From JANXYW01 sp031400455 (lineage in GTDB: Bacteria; Chloroflexota; Dehalococcoidia; DSTF01; JACRBR01), in assembly GCA_031400455.1 (NCBI GenBank), contig JANNPX010000038.1:29832-93831 (forward strand): a stretch of 64,000 bases of DNA, in the 5' to 3' direction. Under the pieces are notes generated by a model, which did no database searches, had not been told where the DNA came from, and saw nothing but the letters and a program-made list of their open reading frames with translations. Both the position numbers and the translations under genes were made by a program. Within the stretch, counting starts at the first letter, position 1. Each line of letters starts with the position of its first letter. Positions 1 through 8,882 of the stretch are shown here, piece by piece.

Positions 1-228
1 GCCATCGTCACCGACGATCAGGCGGGCATGGCCGAGCGCATCGCCCCGGGCTTCGGCATGTCGCCCGCGGAGGTGCTCGAATCGCCACACGCGCTGATCG
101 GCACCACCGACCAGATCGTCGAAGCGCTGCAGGCGCGACGCGAGCGCTACGGCGTCAGCTACATCGCCTTCTCCGGCGACGGCTTCGAGCGGCTCGCGCC
201 GGTGGTGGCGCAGCTGGCCGGGACGTAG
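1..228 (+). CDS. LLM-class F420-dependent oxidoreductase, C-terminal fragment
   Basis: The reading frame is open from base 1 to a TAG at 226-228, so this is the 3' end of a gene that begins before the window. The last ~75 residues carry the tail typical of luciferase-like F420-dependent oxidoreductases: 'SPAEVLESPHALIGTTDQIV', then a helix 'EALQARRERYGVSYIAFSG'. In this family that segment closes the TIM barrel, and the enzymes use reduced F420 for hydride transfer. The substrate cannot be told from this end. The assignment fits the F420 biosynthesis genes cofD and cofC later in the window (48060-49717). An FMN-dependent luciferase-like monooxygenase is the alternative. Confidence 0.75.
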   Translation, partial: AIVTDDQAGMAERIAPGFGMSPAEVLESPHALIGTTDQIVEALQARRERYGVSYIAFSGDGFERLAPVVAQLAGT

Positions 229-264
229 TCGCAGGCGCAGAACCGCACCGTCACCGACTGGCGT

Positions 265-1491
265 TCACGCGCAGAGGGACGCCGGCTTCCCGAAAAGACT
301 GGCCATCTTTGAGAGGTCCAGGATGCTGATGCTCGCCGCCGCCGTCTGCTGATATCGCGCGGGTGCCGGTGACACCGTCTGGCTGAAGACCGCTGCGACC
401 CCCGCGAGGTCGAGAATGCTGACCGAGCCGTCTGCATCGACATCGGCGCGCATGATCGGACAGTACGTCGCGAGATCCTTGCCTAACGCCGACTTCTTCA
501 CGTTGCCATAGCCATCGCCTGAGACGTCACCGTCGCAGTCGTCGCCGAGCGCATCTCCGCCCGGACGGTTCGATAGTCCGTTGTTCGCGTCGGTGTTGTG
601 CTGGAGAGGATCGTACGCCAGCGGACAATCGTCGATTGCGCTGAGCACCTCATCATCATCCGCGTCGTCGGGATTCTGCGCGAGCGGTGCCTGCACAGGT
701 CGAGGATCCGCGCAAGTGCTACCGAGCCGCTCCGTCACGAACCCCTGATCGGCAGCATTGATCTGTCCGTCGGGCGAAGAGGGCGCCACGTCGAATCCTG
801 GCGCATACAAGGGCGAGCCGGAAACCGCGCCGAACCGTCCCAGGATCGTCTGTTCGTCGAAGATATCGACCACGCAGTCAGCCGTAACATCGCCTTCAAG
901 CGCACGCAGCGTGACGAGCACGTCACCCGTTCGCTCGATCGGCATGGGCGCACCTTGCACGTCGTGAAGAGATGACGTTGAAGGCGCGGTATTGACGACT
1001 GCGAGTTGGTCCGACGCGCCATTCGGCGGCATCGCAATGCCCGGATTGAGATGGGCCGTGAGCGAAACAAGCCCGCCGGACCCCGACGCCCCCGGCAGGA
1101 CTCCGCTTGATGTGCAGGCGAGCCGAAGAAGTGAGGCGCTCGGACGCGATTCGACGCACGAGACCGGGCGGCCCGTGCTGCCCAGCATGGGACCCGGCGC
1201 GGCGAAGAGATCGATGGCCGCAGGATCGTACGCGTACGTGATGTCGAACCCGCCGAGGCCCGAACCCAGCGGGACCACGCCGGCGGTTTGCATGATCGTG
1301 ACATCTGGTCCCGCCACGAACAGGTTGGCGGACGCCGGAAACAGAAACAAATCCGGATCCGATCCGGCAGCGTCGGCGCGCACACGCGCGCTCGGACCCG
1401 GCGCCGCGAAAAGCATTCCCGCGAGGCCGATTGCTGCCGCCGTGAGTGCCGCTGCCACGTGGTACCGATGCGGGCGCATGATGTTCATCAT
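265..1491 (-). CDS. Secreted cohesin-like protein with two dockerin-type segments
   Basis: Start chosen at the ATG at 1491, which overlaps the upstream stop as ATGA with GGAGGTG just before it; this gives 408 aa. Residues ~8-35 form a signal peptide. Residues ~48-198 are a cohesin-like beta-sandwich module with the LGSTGR motif, two cysteines and a GASGSG turn, all shared with the modules of the gene upstream. Residues ~200-260 look like a first, divergent dockerin (GDVTADCVVDIFD, then SSPDGQINAAD). Residues ~277-335 resemble an acidic thrombospondin type-3 segment (DDCP, GDALGDDCDGD). Residues ~344-408 are a C-terminal dockerin-type domain (ADVDADGSVSILDL, then ISILDLSKMASLF). The last half lacks the usual DxDxD loop (QQTAAAS), so calcium binding there is doubtful. 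Likely secreted and cell-surface; partner inferred. Confidence 0.75.
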   Translation of the reverse strand: MMNIMRPHRYHVAAALTAAAIGLAGMLFAAPGPSARVRADAAGSDPDLFLFPASANLFVAGPDVTIMQTAGVVPLGSGLGGFDITYAYDPAAIDLFAAPGPMLGSTGRPVSCVESRPSASLLRLACTSSGVLPGASGSGGLVSLTAHLNPGIAMPPNGASDQLAVVNTAPSTSSLHDVQGAPMPIERTGDVLVTLRALEGDVTADCVVDIFDEQTILGRFGAVSGSPLYAPGFDVAPSSPDGQINAADQGFVTERLGSTCADPRPVQAPLAQNPDDADDDEVLSAIDDCPLAYDPLQHNTDANNGLSNRPGGDALGDDCDGDVSGDGYGNVKKSALGKDLATYCPIMRADVDADGSVSILDLAGVAAVFSQTVSPAPARYQQTAAASISILDLSKMASLFGKPASLCA

Positions 1492-3605
1492 TGCACCTCC
1501 ACCGCGCCGTTGACTGCCGGAGCCGGGATCGGATCGGCAAGCGGATCTGCGAGGTCGAACTGGAGTAGCGTCAGCGGCGAGATGCCAGTATTGCTCGTCG
1601 CCTGGAACGTGGCATGAAACAAGATGCCAGTTCCGTCCGGGCCTGGCGGTGTCGACCCAATCGACGCGCACGAGAAGACAAACGAGGTGAGGTTCAAGAT
1701 GATGGGCGGACAGAAGATGGTGCGCCCGCTACTGCCCAGAAACACCCCGTTCGTCGCGGAAACGTACGTCAGCAGCGTCGGGTCGTACTGGACCTCCACC
1801 TGAAACGCGGCGAGGTTCACGACTTCGTCCACAACCAGATCGACCGACACCGTGCCCCCCGAAGATGCGACCTGGAAGGGCGGCACGACGCACACCACGG
1901 TCGCGGCGATCGGCGGGCAGCTGATTGGAGCCGGTGTCGATGTGGCGGTTGGCGTGAACGTCGATGTCGGGGTGGGGCAGGGTCCCGCGCACGGGGTCGG
2001 CGTCGCGGCTGAAACGGTGACAGAACCGCCGGTGAGACTCACGGAGATCGGCACGTTCGACGGCGTTGTGAGAACCGTGTTCGACAGGCTCAGGCTGCTC
2101 GTTCCGGCCGCCGACGCGTTGAACGTCACGACGGCTAGCACACCGCTACCGCTCGGGCCGTTCGGTGGCGGCGGGCCGAGCGTCGAGCACGCTAACCGCA
2201 CCGACCCAGGCGCCACGATTGGCGCGGCGCACAATACGACGCGACCCGTACTGCCAAGAAATGTCGCGTTTGCCACACTCTGCATGCTCACGATTGCCGG
2301 GTTGAAGTTCAACTCAAACTGATATGCGCCGAGATTCGTCACGCCACTTGCGACCACGCCAACGGTGAAGGAATCACCCACCAGGATGGATGTCGTCCCC
2401 GGCTGCACACAGACGATGCCCGAAGCCGAACAGGTCGTCGGGAACGCGACCGGTGTGGGTGGTGGCGGCGGTGTTGGTGATGGCGTCGCGGTGGGGCAGG
2501 TGCCCGGGCAGGCAGTTGGCGTCGCGGTGGCACCGGAACCGACCAGCACAGCGCCGCCTGTGGCGGTCGCCAAGAGGTTCTCGCTCAGCGGATCAGCGAG
2601 AGCGATCGATGCGAACGTTAGGGTACCCAAGCCAGGGTTCAGTGCCCGGAACGTCAGTTGCGCGAGGGCGCCGCTGCCGGATGCCCCGGGAATGCCGGCT
2701 CCGTTAGTGACGCAGCCGAATGTGACGATGCTGAGCGAGGCCTGGACGGGGGGACAGAACACGGCGCGTCCCGTGCTGCCGAGCAGCGGGCCAGGCGCAG
2801 CGCTTATCAGTTCGACGTGCGCGCCGGTCATTTGCAACGTGAACTGGAACGCTGCGAGATTCTGCACGTTCGCCGCGTCGACCGACCATATGAAGACATC
2901 GCCAACGTTCACAGACGGGCTCGCCGGACTGAGTGCGACACTTGCTGTACCGGGTGGAGTGGGGATCGGAGTGTTCGTCGGAGGAGGCGTGCTCGTCGGA
3001 CACGTGCCGGCACACGGCGTAGGCGTCGAACCATCGATGGTGACGGTTGCGTTCTGTATGGCCGGACTCGATGCCACGGCCGCAGGCGTCGTAAGGATCA
3101 CATCAGAGAGCACGAGGTTGGTAGTGCCCCCGTTCACCGGTGTAAAGAGGAGATCAACCAGGACGCCGGCGCCTTCGACACCTGGCGGCGGTGCCGGGCC
3201 TTGTGTAACGCAGGCGACGACCACGTGCCCGGAGCCGGTGAGTTGCGTACAGGAGACGCTGCGACCGCTCGAGCCCAGGAACGGCGCCGGAAGAGCCGAG
3301 TTCAGAACGAGAAACGCCGGGTCGTAATCGAGCCTGAATTGGAACGCGGCAAGGTCGGCGGCGTTGCGCACCGCGACGCCCGCGACCAGAGGCTGCCCGA
3401 TCGCGCTACTCGCGGCGGCGGGCTGCACGCACACGAGCGTGCCGGACCCTGGAGCGCAGAGCCCCGCCGCGCCAGCACGATCCCCAGGCTGGCTCAGCAG
3501 CACGAGAGCACAGACCACAGCAGCAGCAGCAGCAGCAGCAACCATCAGCAGTCGCCTCGCGATCCGCGATCGTGATATAAGTGCCCGCGTAATCATCGTG
3601 TCCAC
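1488..3605 (-). CDS. Secreted scaffoldin-like protein with four cohesin-like modules
   Basis: 705 aa with an Ala-rich signal peptide (hydrophobic stretch ~18-38). Four homologous beta-sandwich modules follow at about 50-192, 220-356, 391-533 and 562-705. Each contains LGS[ST]GR (residues 110-115, 275-280, 450-455, 623-628), a cysteine just after it and a second cysteine ~15-20 residues later, then a Gly-rich turn. Thr/Pro-rich linkers with a C-x3-C pair (such as CAGTC) separate the modules (~193-219, 357-389, 534-560). This matches the cohesin fold as found in Chloroflexota secreted proteins. No dockerin is present, so it would be the scaffold side of a cohesin-dockerin pair. The stop overlaps the next start (ATGA), so the two are translationally coupled. 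Start is GTG 3605 or ATG 3596; neither has a strong SD. Confidence 0.72.
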   Translation of the reverse strand: MDTMITRALISRSRIARRLLMVAAAAAAAVVCALVLLSQPGDRAGAAGLCAPGSGTLVCVQPAAASSAIGQPLVAGVAVRNAADLAAFQFRLDYDPAFLVLNSALPAPFLGSSGRSVSCTQLTGSGHVVVACVTQGPAPPPGVEGAGVLVDLLFTPVNGGTTNLVLSDVILTTPAAVASSPAIQNATVTIDGSTPTPCAGTCPTSTPPPTNTPIPTPPGTASVALSPASPSVNVGDVFIWSVDAANVQNLAAFQFTLQMTGAHVELISAAPGPLLGSTGRAVFCPPVQASLSIVTFGCVTNGAGIPGASGSGALAQLTFRALNPGLGTLTFASIALADPLSENLLATATGGAVLVGSGATATPTACPGTCPTATPSPTPPPPPTPVAFPTTCSASGIVCVQPGTTSILVGDSFTVGVVASGVTNLGAYQFELNFNPAIVSMQSVANATFLGSTGRVVLCAAPIVAPGSVRLACSTLGPPPPNGPSGSGVLAVVTFNASAAGTSSLSLSNTVLTTPSNVPISVSLTGGSVTVSAATPTPCAGPCPTPTSTFTPTATSTPAPISCPPIAATVVCVVPPFQVASSGGTVSVDLVVDEVVNLAAFQVEVQYDPTLLTYVSATNGVFLGSSGRTIFCPPIILNLTSFVFSCASIGSTPPGPDGTGILFHATFQATSNTGISPLTLLQFDLADPLADPIPAPAVNGAVEVQ
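3518..3539 (-). repeat. CAG/CTG trinucleotide run inside a signal peptide
   Basis: About seven tandem CAG triplets on the plus strand encode a poly-alanine run (about residues 23-29) in the hydrophobic core of the scaffoldin-like protein's signal peptide. Such runs can change length by slippage in steps of one residue without breaking frame. Confidence 0.8.
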
Positions 3606-3765
3606 GTCCGCTTCGAGCCACGCGTTTCAACAAAAAGGAGCGCGCCATAATAGGCAGCGCTCCCCAACGCGTGCGTGATACTCGTCTGGAACGCAAGCGT
3701 ACGTCGGCACTGCCGATTCTGTCAATGGGCCGTGTGAAGACAGACGAGGGAACGTGAGGAGCCGG

Positions 3766-5127
3766 ATGCCCTTCGATGCCGCGATCCCAACAGAACAGCA
3801 GATCTACTCGTGGATCGAGGAGGTGTTCGCACAGGGCGTGCGGCGGCCGGGGTACCCCGCCGACGTCTGGGCAGAGCGCTTCTGCTTCGATCGCTTCACC
3901 GAACTCGGGCTGGAGAACGTGCACTTCGAGCCGGTCGAGCTGACGCACTGGGAGCCGCGGCCCGTGACGTTAGTCGCAACCGGCGCGAACGGCGATACGC
4001 TCGACATCCCGTGCTTCGCTGTGCCGCTCGCGGTGTCGACGCCGGAGATGGAGCTGGATTTGGTCGCATTCGATCGCGATGCGCCGGAGCGCGTCGCGGG
4101 CGCCGCTTCGCTCTACGACGTCTCGCTCCTGCGCGTGCCGTACGCGTGGTACGCGTCGATCGCGACATCGACATACGACCCAGACGGCAGCTTTGATGGC
4201 GCCGCGCAGGTACTGCCGTTCAGCCGCGACTTCCAGGCCGTGATGGAGCCGTCTATGGAAGCCGGCGCTGCCGCGTTCATCGGCACGCTCACCGGATACC
4301 CCGGCGACTCGCACGAGTACTACGTGCCGTACGACGCGAAGGAGCGGCCGATCCCCGGCGTCTGGATCAGTGGGAGCGACGGCGCCCGCCTCCGGGGGAT
4401 GCTCGCGGCGGGACCGGTGCGCGTACGCATCAGCGTTGACGCGCCGCGCAAGCGCATCACGACGCAGAATGTCGTGGGCGAGCTGCCGGGCGCGGACGAC
4501 GAGACAGTGATCATCGGATCGCATCACGACGGCCCGTGGTCGTCCGCCGTCGAAGACGGATCGGGCATCGCGCTGGTGCTGGCGCAGGCGGCGTACTGGT
4601 CGCGTGTGCAACGCGAACAGCGGCCGCATCGCCTCGTGTTCCTGATGAACTCCGGCCACATGTTCGGCGGCGCGGGCGCAGAGGCGTACGTGCACGCGCA
4701 CCGAGTCGAGCTGGAGCGCGTCGTGCTGGAAGTACACCTGGAGCACGCGGCGAACGAATTCGCCGAGCGTGACGGAGTGCTGACGCCGACCGGTCACCCC
4801 GAGGCGCGCTGGTGGTTCACAAGCAAGAGCCCGCAGTTGGAGTCGGCCGTGCGCGGCGCGATTGAAGCGGAGGATATGCGCCGATCCTTCATCCTGCCGC
4901 CGGAGGCGCTCGGCCCGCGGCCGACGACGGACGGCAGCGAGTTCTATGTCGCGGGCGTTCCGATCGTCAACTTCCTGGCGGCGCCTTTCTATCTCTTCGA
5001 TGCCATGGACACGATGGACAAGATCCACCGGCCGACGCTCGTACCACTCACGCGAGCGGCGATCCGCATCGTCGAATCGACGGCAGGCGTAAGCGCGGCG
5101 GCGATGCGGACGGGGATCACGTCGTAA
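3766..5127 (+). CDS. M28-family-like peptidase or amidohydrolase
   Basis: 453 aa from ATG 3766, which has GAGGAG four bases upstream; an in-frame GTG at 3754 is the alternative. The N-terminal ~240 residues contain a region that may be a protease-associated insert (PFSRDFQAVMEPSMEAGAAAFIG). The C-terminal half is M28-like: VIIGSHHDGPWSSAVEDGSG supplies the first metal His and bridging Asp. HLEHAANEF and TDGSEFYVAGVP are candidate further ligand regions. M28 enzymes are co-catalytic zinc aminopeptidases or carboxypeptidases. The usual GAHYDS is GSHHDG here, and the Glu-Glu pair near the second metal is not obvious, so the substrate and even peptidase activity are uncertain. There is no signal peptide. 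It is divergent from the scaffoldin-like gene. Confidence 0.65.
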   Translation: MPFDAAIPTEQQIYSWIEEVFAQGVRRPGYPADVWAERFCFDRFTELGLENVHFEPVELTHWEPRPVTLVATGANGDTLDIPCFAVPLAVSTPEMELDLVAFDRDAPERVAGAASLYDVSLLRVPYAWYASIATSTYDPDGSFDGAAQVLPFSRDFQAVMEPSMEAGAAAFIGTLTGYPGDSHEYYVPYDAKERPIPGVWISGSDGARLRGMLAAGPVRVRISVDAPRKRITTQNVVGELPGADDETVIIGSHHDGPWSSAVEDGSGIALVLAQAAYWSRVQREQRPHRLVFLMNSGHMFGGAGAEAYVHAHRVELERVVLEVHLEHAANEFAERDGVLTPTGHPEARWWFTSKSPQLESAVRGAIEAEDMRRSFILPPEALGPRPTTDGSEFYVAGVPIVNFLAAPFYLFDAMDTMDKIHRPTLVPLTRAAIRIVESTAGVSAAAMRTGITS

Positions 5128-5222
5128 GATCACACCCGATGGCCGTTTGTACGGCCTGAAAGCCCGCGACGCGGGTGTCGGTCTGCGTTCGCCTCTCGGC
5201 CTCCATGTGCAACCATGGATAG

Positions 5223-7169
5223 ATGCAATGGAATCACGCCGGCGGCGGCGGGGGCGGAGCGGGCGGCCCGATGCGGGGCGCGTTGCTGAGCGAGCGGGCG
5301 CGGCCGCGGGCGAGTTCACTCGCGATCTTGCGGCGCGTGGCCGCCATCTTCCGGCCGTACAAGCTGTCGGTGTTGGCGTTACTGGCAACCGTGACGGCGT
5401 CCGCGCTGATCGGGCTGGCGCCGCCGTTGCTGTTCGCTTCGATCATCGACAACATCAGCAAGAACAAGGACACGCATCGGGTCGATGTAGACGCGGCCTT
5501 GATCTTCGCCGCTGTGCTGGCGGGCGCCATGCTCAGCGTGCTGCAGTCGTACCTCAACAACCGCGTCGGGCAAGGCGTGATGTACGACATGCGCAATCAC
5601 CTCTACTCCCACCTGCAGAGGATGTCCCTGCGGTTCTTCACGTCAACGCGCAGTGGCGAGATCCTCTCGCGGTTGAACAACGACGTGAACGGCATCCAAG
5701 ATGCGGTCACCAATAGCTTCACCAGCGTCTTCTCGAACCTGATCATCGTCGTCACGACCGTCGTGCTGATGTCGTTCCTCGATTGGCGGCTGACAATCTT
5801 CGCGCTGGCGGCGCTGCCGCTATTCATCGTGCCAACGCGGATCGTCGGTGGAATGCAGAGGCGGCTACTCGCGCGGACGCAGGAACGCACGGGCGACATG
5901 AATGCCCAGATGCAGGAGACTCTCTCCGTCAACGGTGCGCTGCTGACCAAGATCTTCGGGCGGCAGGCGTATGAATACGCGCGCTTCAACGAGACGAACG
6001 CCGACGTGCGCGACCTCACGTTCCGGCGGCTGATGACGGGCCGCTGGTTCTTCATGCTGCTGGGGCTGTTCGGCGGCCTCGCCCCGGTGCTGGTCTACTG
6101 GTACGGCGGCCACCAGGTGATCTCCGGCAACCTCAGCGCCGGCGAGGTCGTGGCGTTCGCGGCGCTCGTCACGCGCATCTTTTCGCCGGTGACCCAGCTG
6201 CTCTCGGTCTGGATCACCGTGCAGAGCTCACTCGCGCTGTTCGAGCGCGTGTTCGAGTACGGCGACCAGACGCCGGACATCGCCGAAGCGCCGAACGCGG
6301 TTCAGCTCGCGCGGCCCAACGGCCACGTTACCTACGACCACGTGAGCTTTTCGTACGGCGAAGGCATCCCGGCGCTGACCGACGTTTCGATCGAGATCGC
6401 GCCCGGGCGATCGGCGGCGCTGGTCGGACCCTCAGGCGCCGGGAAGACGACGATCACGTACCTGCTGCCGCGGCTGTACGACGCCGTGTCCGGCCGCGTG
6501 CTGATTGACGGTCACGACGTGCGCGACTTGACGCTGGGATCGCTGAGCGACGCGATCGGCATCGTGACGCAAGAGCCGTACCTGTTCCACGCATCGATCC
6601 GGGACAATGTGCGCTACGCGCGGCCCGATGCGACGGACGACGAGGTGCATCACGCCGCACGCGCCGCGTACATCCACGAGTTTGTCGATGGCCTGCCGCA
6701 CGGCTACGACACCATCGTCGGCGAGCGCGGTTACCGGCTCTCCGGCGGCGAGAAGCAGCGCGTCGCAATCGCCCGCGCCGTTCTGAAGGACGCGCCGATC
6801 CTCATCCTCGACGAAGCGACGTCGTCGCTGGACTCTCACTCGGAACGTGTGATCCAGATGGCGTTGGAGGATCTGGCACGCGGACGGACGACGCTGATCA
6901 TCGCCCACCGCCTGAGTACGATCCTCCGAGCGGACACGATCTTCGTCGTCGATGGCGGCCGCGTCGTCGAGCAAGGGAAGCACGCCGAGCTGTTGGCGCA
7001 GGACGGGCTGTACGCCTCGCTATACCGCCAGCAGTTCGCGGCGACGACGGAGCCGCGTCCCGAAGCGAGTGATGGCACGAGCAACGCCCGCGCCACCGAC
7101 GGCGGCGACACACCGCCGGAAGTGTGGATCGATCCGCTGGTGAGCGCCGAAGAGCCAGCCGAGGCGTAG
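5223..7169 (+). CDS. ABC exporter, fused membrane and ATPase domains (MsbA/LmrA type)
   Basis: 648 aa half-transporter. After a Gly-rich N-terminus, residues ~40-330 hold six transmembrane helices of a type IV ABC exporter, including the coupling-region sequence LRFFTSTRSGEILSRLNND. The nucleotide-binding domain has Walker A GPSGAGKTT at ~402, the signature LSGGEKQR at ~505 and Walker B ILILDEATSSLD at ~525, plus the H-loop IIAHRLST. All catalytic residues are present, so it should work as a homodimer, since no partner half is adjacent. Substrate unknown; lipid, peptide or drug export are all possible. Start ATG 5223 has only a weak SD; ATG 5271 is possible. The C-terminal ~45 residues are a low-complexity tail. 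Confidence 0.88.
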   Translation: MQWNHAGGGGGGAGGPMRGALLSERARPRASSLAILRRVAAIFRPYKLSVLALLATVTASALIGLAPPLLFASIIDNISKNKDTHRVDVDAALIFAAVLAGAMLSVLQSYLNNRVGQGVMYDMRNHLYSHLQRMSLRFFTSTRSGEILSRLNNDVNGIQDAVTNSFTSVFSNLIIVVTTVVLMSFLDWRLTIFALAALPLFIVPTRIVGGMQRRLLARTQERTGDMNAQMQETLSVNGALLTKIFGRQAYEYARFNETNADVRDLTFRRLMTGRWFFMLLGLFGGLAPVLVYWYGGHQVISGNLSAGEVVAFAALVTRIFSPVTQLLSVWITVQSSLALFERVFEYGDQTPDIAEAPNAVQLARPNGHVTYDHVSFSYGEGIPALTDVSIEIAPGRSAALVGPSGAGKTTITYLLPRLYDAVSGRVLIDGHDVRDLTLGSLSDAIGIVTQEPYLFHASIRDNVRYARPDATDDEVHHAARAAYIHEFVDGLPHGYDTIVGERGYRLSGGEKQRVAIARAVLKDAPILILDEATSSLDSHSERVIQMALEDLARGRTTLIIAHRLSTILRADTIFVVDGGRVVEQGKHAELLAQDGLYASLYRQQFAATTEPRPEASDGTSNARATDGGDTPPEVWIDPLVSAEEPAEA

Positions 7170-7342
7170 GCGCGGCGGCAAGCGAGCGAGGAGTCCCCGC
7201 GTAGAAGCAGCCCGGAGCATCGCGCCCCATCCTTGACGGCGCCGATTGACGCCTTCTGGTGTCGGCGCGTACCGTGAACCCAACCAAGTCCCCGAATCGG
7301 GCGCGCGGGCACCCTGCGTGCCACATCGGAAAGCCCGCCTGC

Positions 7343-8866
7343 ATGCGTAGTCTGGCCCAAATGGCGCCGCATCTCCTGATCGCGCTGCTCGTGGCAGCAG
7401 CAGCGTGTGTATCCGCGCTCCCATTTCTCACCACGCCCGCGGGTTCGGCCCCGGGCGACGCGGTGCTCGTGGGCGCGGGCGATATCTCGACCTGCACGAA
7501 CAACAACGACGAGGCGACCGCCGTGCTTCTCGATGGCATCGCCGGAACGGTGTACACCCTGGGCGACAACGTATACGAGAACGGCACAACCACCGAGTTC
7601 GCCAACTGCTACGACCCGACGTGGGGGCGGCACAAGGCGCGCACACGCCCGGCTAGCGGCAATCACGAGTACGGCACGGCGAACGCGGCGCCGTACTATG
7701 CGTACTTCGGCGCATCCGCTGGCGACCCGACGAAGGGCTATTACAGCTACGACGCCGGGAGCTTCTGGCACGTCATAGTGTTGAACTCGGAGTGTGCGCA
7801 GATTGGCGGCTGCAACGCCGGATCGCCGCAGGAGACGTGGCTGCGCCTCGATCTTGCTGCGAACCAATCGAAGAACGTCGTGGCCATGTGGCACAAGCCA
7901 CTGTTCAGCTCCAGCTCGCGGGGCAGCGACGCGACCTTCGCGCCGCTTTATGCGGCGCTGTACGACCACGGCGCCGAGCTGGTACTCGTCGGCCACGAAC
8001 ATCACTACGAACGGTTCGCGCCCCAGACCTCCACCGGCGTGGCCGACCCAGCGTACGGCGTACGCCAGATCGTCGTCGGCACCGGTGGCAGGGGCCACAG
8101 CGGTTTCGTCACGATTGAAGACAACAGTGAAGTGCGAAACAGCACGGACTACGGTGTGCTGAAACTGACGCTACAGGAGACGAGCTACACGTGGCAGTTC
8201 GTGCCGATCGCCGGGCAGACGTTTGCCGACTCCGGCACCACGGCAGTGCACGGCGCTCCGGCCACAGCCACCGCGACGCCAACCCGTACATTCACGCCAA
8301 CGCGCACGCCTACGGCGACCGCAACGCCGACGCGCACGCCGACTCAGACGCCGACGCGAACGCCAACGAACACCGCGGCCCCAACCAATACGCCTACGCT
8401 CACTCCGACGAGCACGCCCACCGCGACGAACACACCGGTGCCGACGGCTACGCCGACGCCAACCGACACCGCCGTCCCGACGGATACGCCCTCGCCGACG
8501 GCGACCGACACAGCTACTGCGACCCACACGCCGACGCCGACGGCCACAGCGGTCCCAACGGACACGCCCTCCCCGATGCCAACGGCGACGCCGGACCCCA
8601 CCGACTCAGACGGTGACGGCTACAGTGACGTGCGCGAAAACGGCATGGGTGAGGATCCCGGCGCCTACTGCGCCATCATGCGCGCCGACGTCGATGACGA
8701 CGAATCCGTCTCGATCCTCGACCTGACGCTCGTGGCCGGCCGCTTTACGGACGCGATCCCGCCCGCGCCGGCACGCTACAACCAGGACATCGACCTGCTG
8801 ATCAGCATCCTCGATCTGACGAAGATGGCGAACGAGTTCGCTCAGCCGGTCACGGACTGCGCGTAA
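7343..8866 (+). CDS. Secreted metallophosphoesterase with C-terminal dockerin-type domain
   Basis: 507 aa from ATG 7343, which places a signal peptide at residues ~7-30. The catalytic domain carries the calcineurin-like metallophosphoesterase motifs in order: GAGDIS, GDNVYENG, GNHEYG, the histidine in MWHKPLF, and GHEHHYERF. It resembles secreted purple acid phosphatase or alkaline phosphatase-type enzymes with a two-metal centre. A ~110-residue Thr/Pro linker (from residue ~307) leads to an acidic segment (DSDGDGYSD) and a C-terminal domain with two dockerin-like halves: ADVDDDESVSILDLTLVAG and IDLLISILDLTKMA. The second half again lacks a clean DxDxD loop. Likely exported and attached or assembled at the surface through the dockerin; the substrate could be extracellular phosphate esters. 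Confidence 0.82.
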   Translation: MRSLAQMAPHLLIALLVAAAACVSALPFLTTPAGSAPGDAVLVGAGDISTCTNNNDEATAVLLDGIAGTVYTLGDNVYENGTTTEFANCYDPTWGRHKARTRPASGNHEYGTANAAPYYAYFGASAGDPTKGYYSYDAGSFWHVIVLNSECAQIGGCNAGSPQETWLRLDLAANQSKNVVAMWHKPLFSSSSRGSDATFAPLYAALYDHGAELVLVGHEHHYERFAPQTSTGVADPAYGVRQIVVGTGGRGHSGFVTIEDNSEVRNSTDYGVLKLTLQETSYTWQFVPIAGQTFADSGTTAVHGAPATATATPTRTFTPTRTPTATATPTRTPTQTPTRTPTNTAAPTNTPTLTPTSTPTATNTPVPTATPTPTDTAVPTDTPSPTATDTATATHTPTPTATAVPTDTPSPMPTATPDPTDSDGDGYSDVRENGMGEDPGAYCAIMRADVDDDESVSILDLTLVAGRFTDAIPPAPARYNQDIDLLISILDLTKMANEFAQPVTDCA

Positions 8867-8882
8867 CACACAAGCCGCAGCA

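Noticed and set aside
8262..8600. Dense short repeats (ACGCCGACG-type) that could look like a CRISPR array or minisatellite
   Set aside because: They encode the Thr/Pro linker of the phosphoesterase in frame; no unique spacers of equal length. The same holds for 21230-21520, 16920-17300 and 11420-11720.
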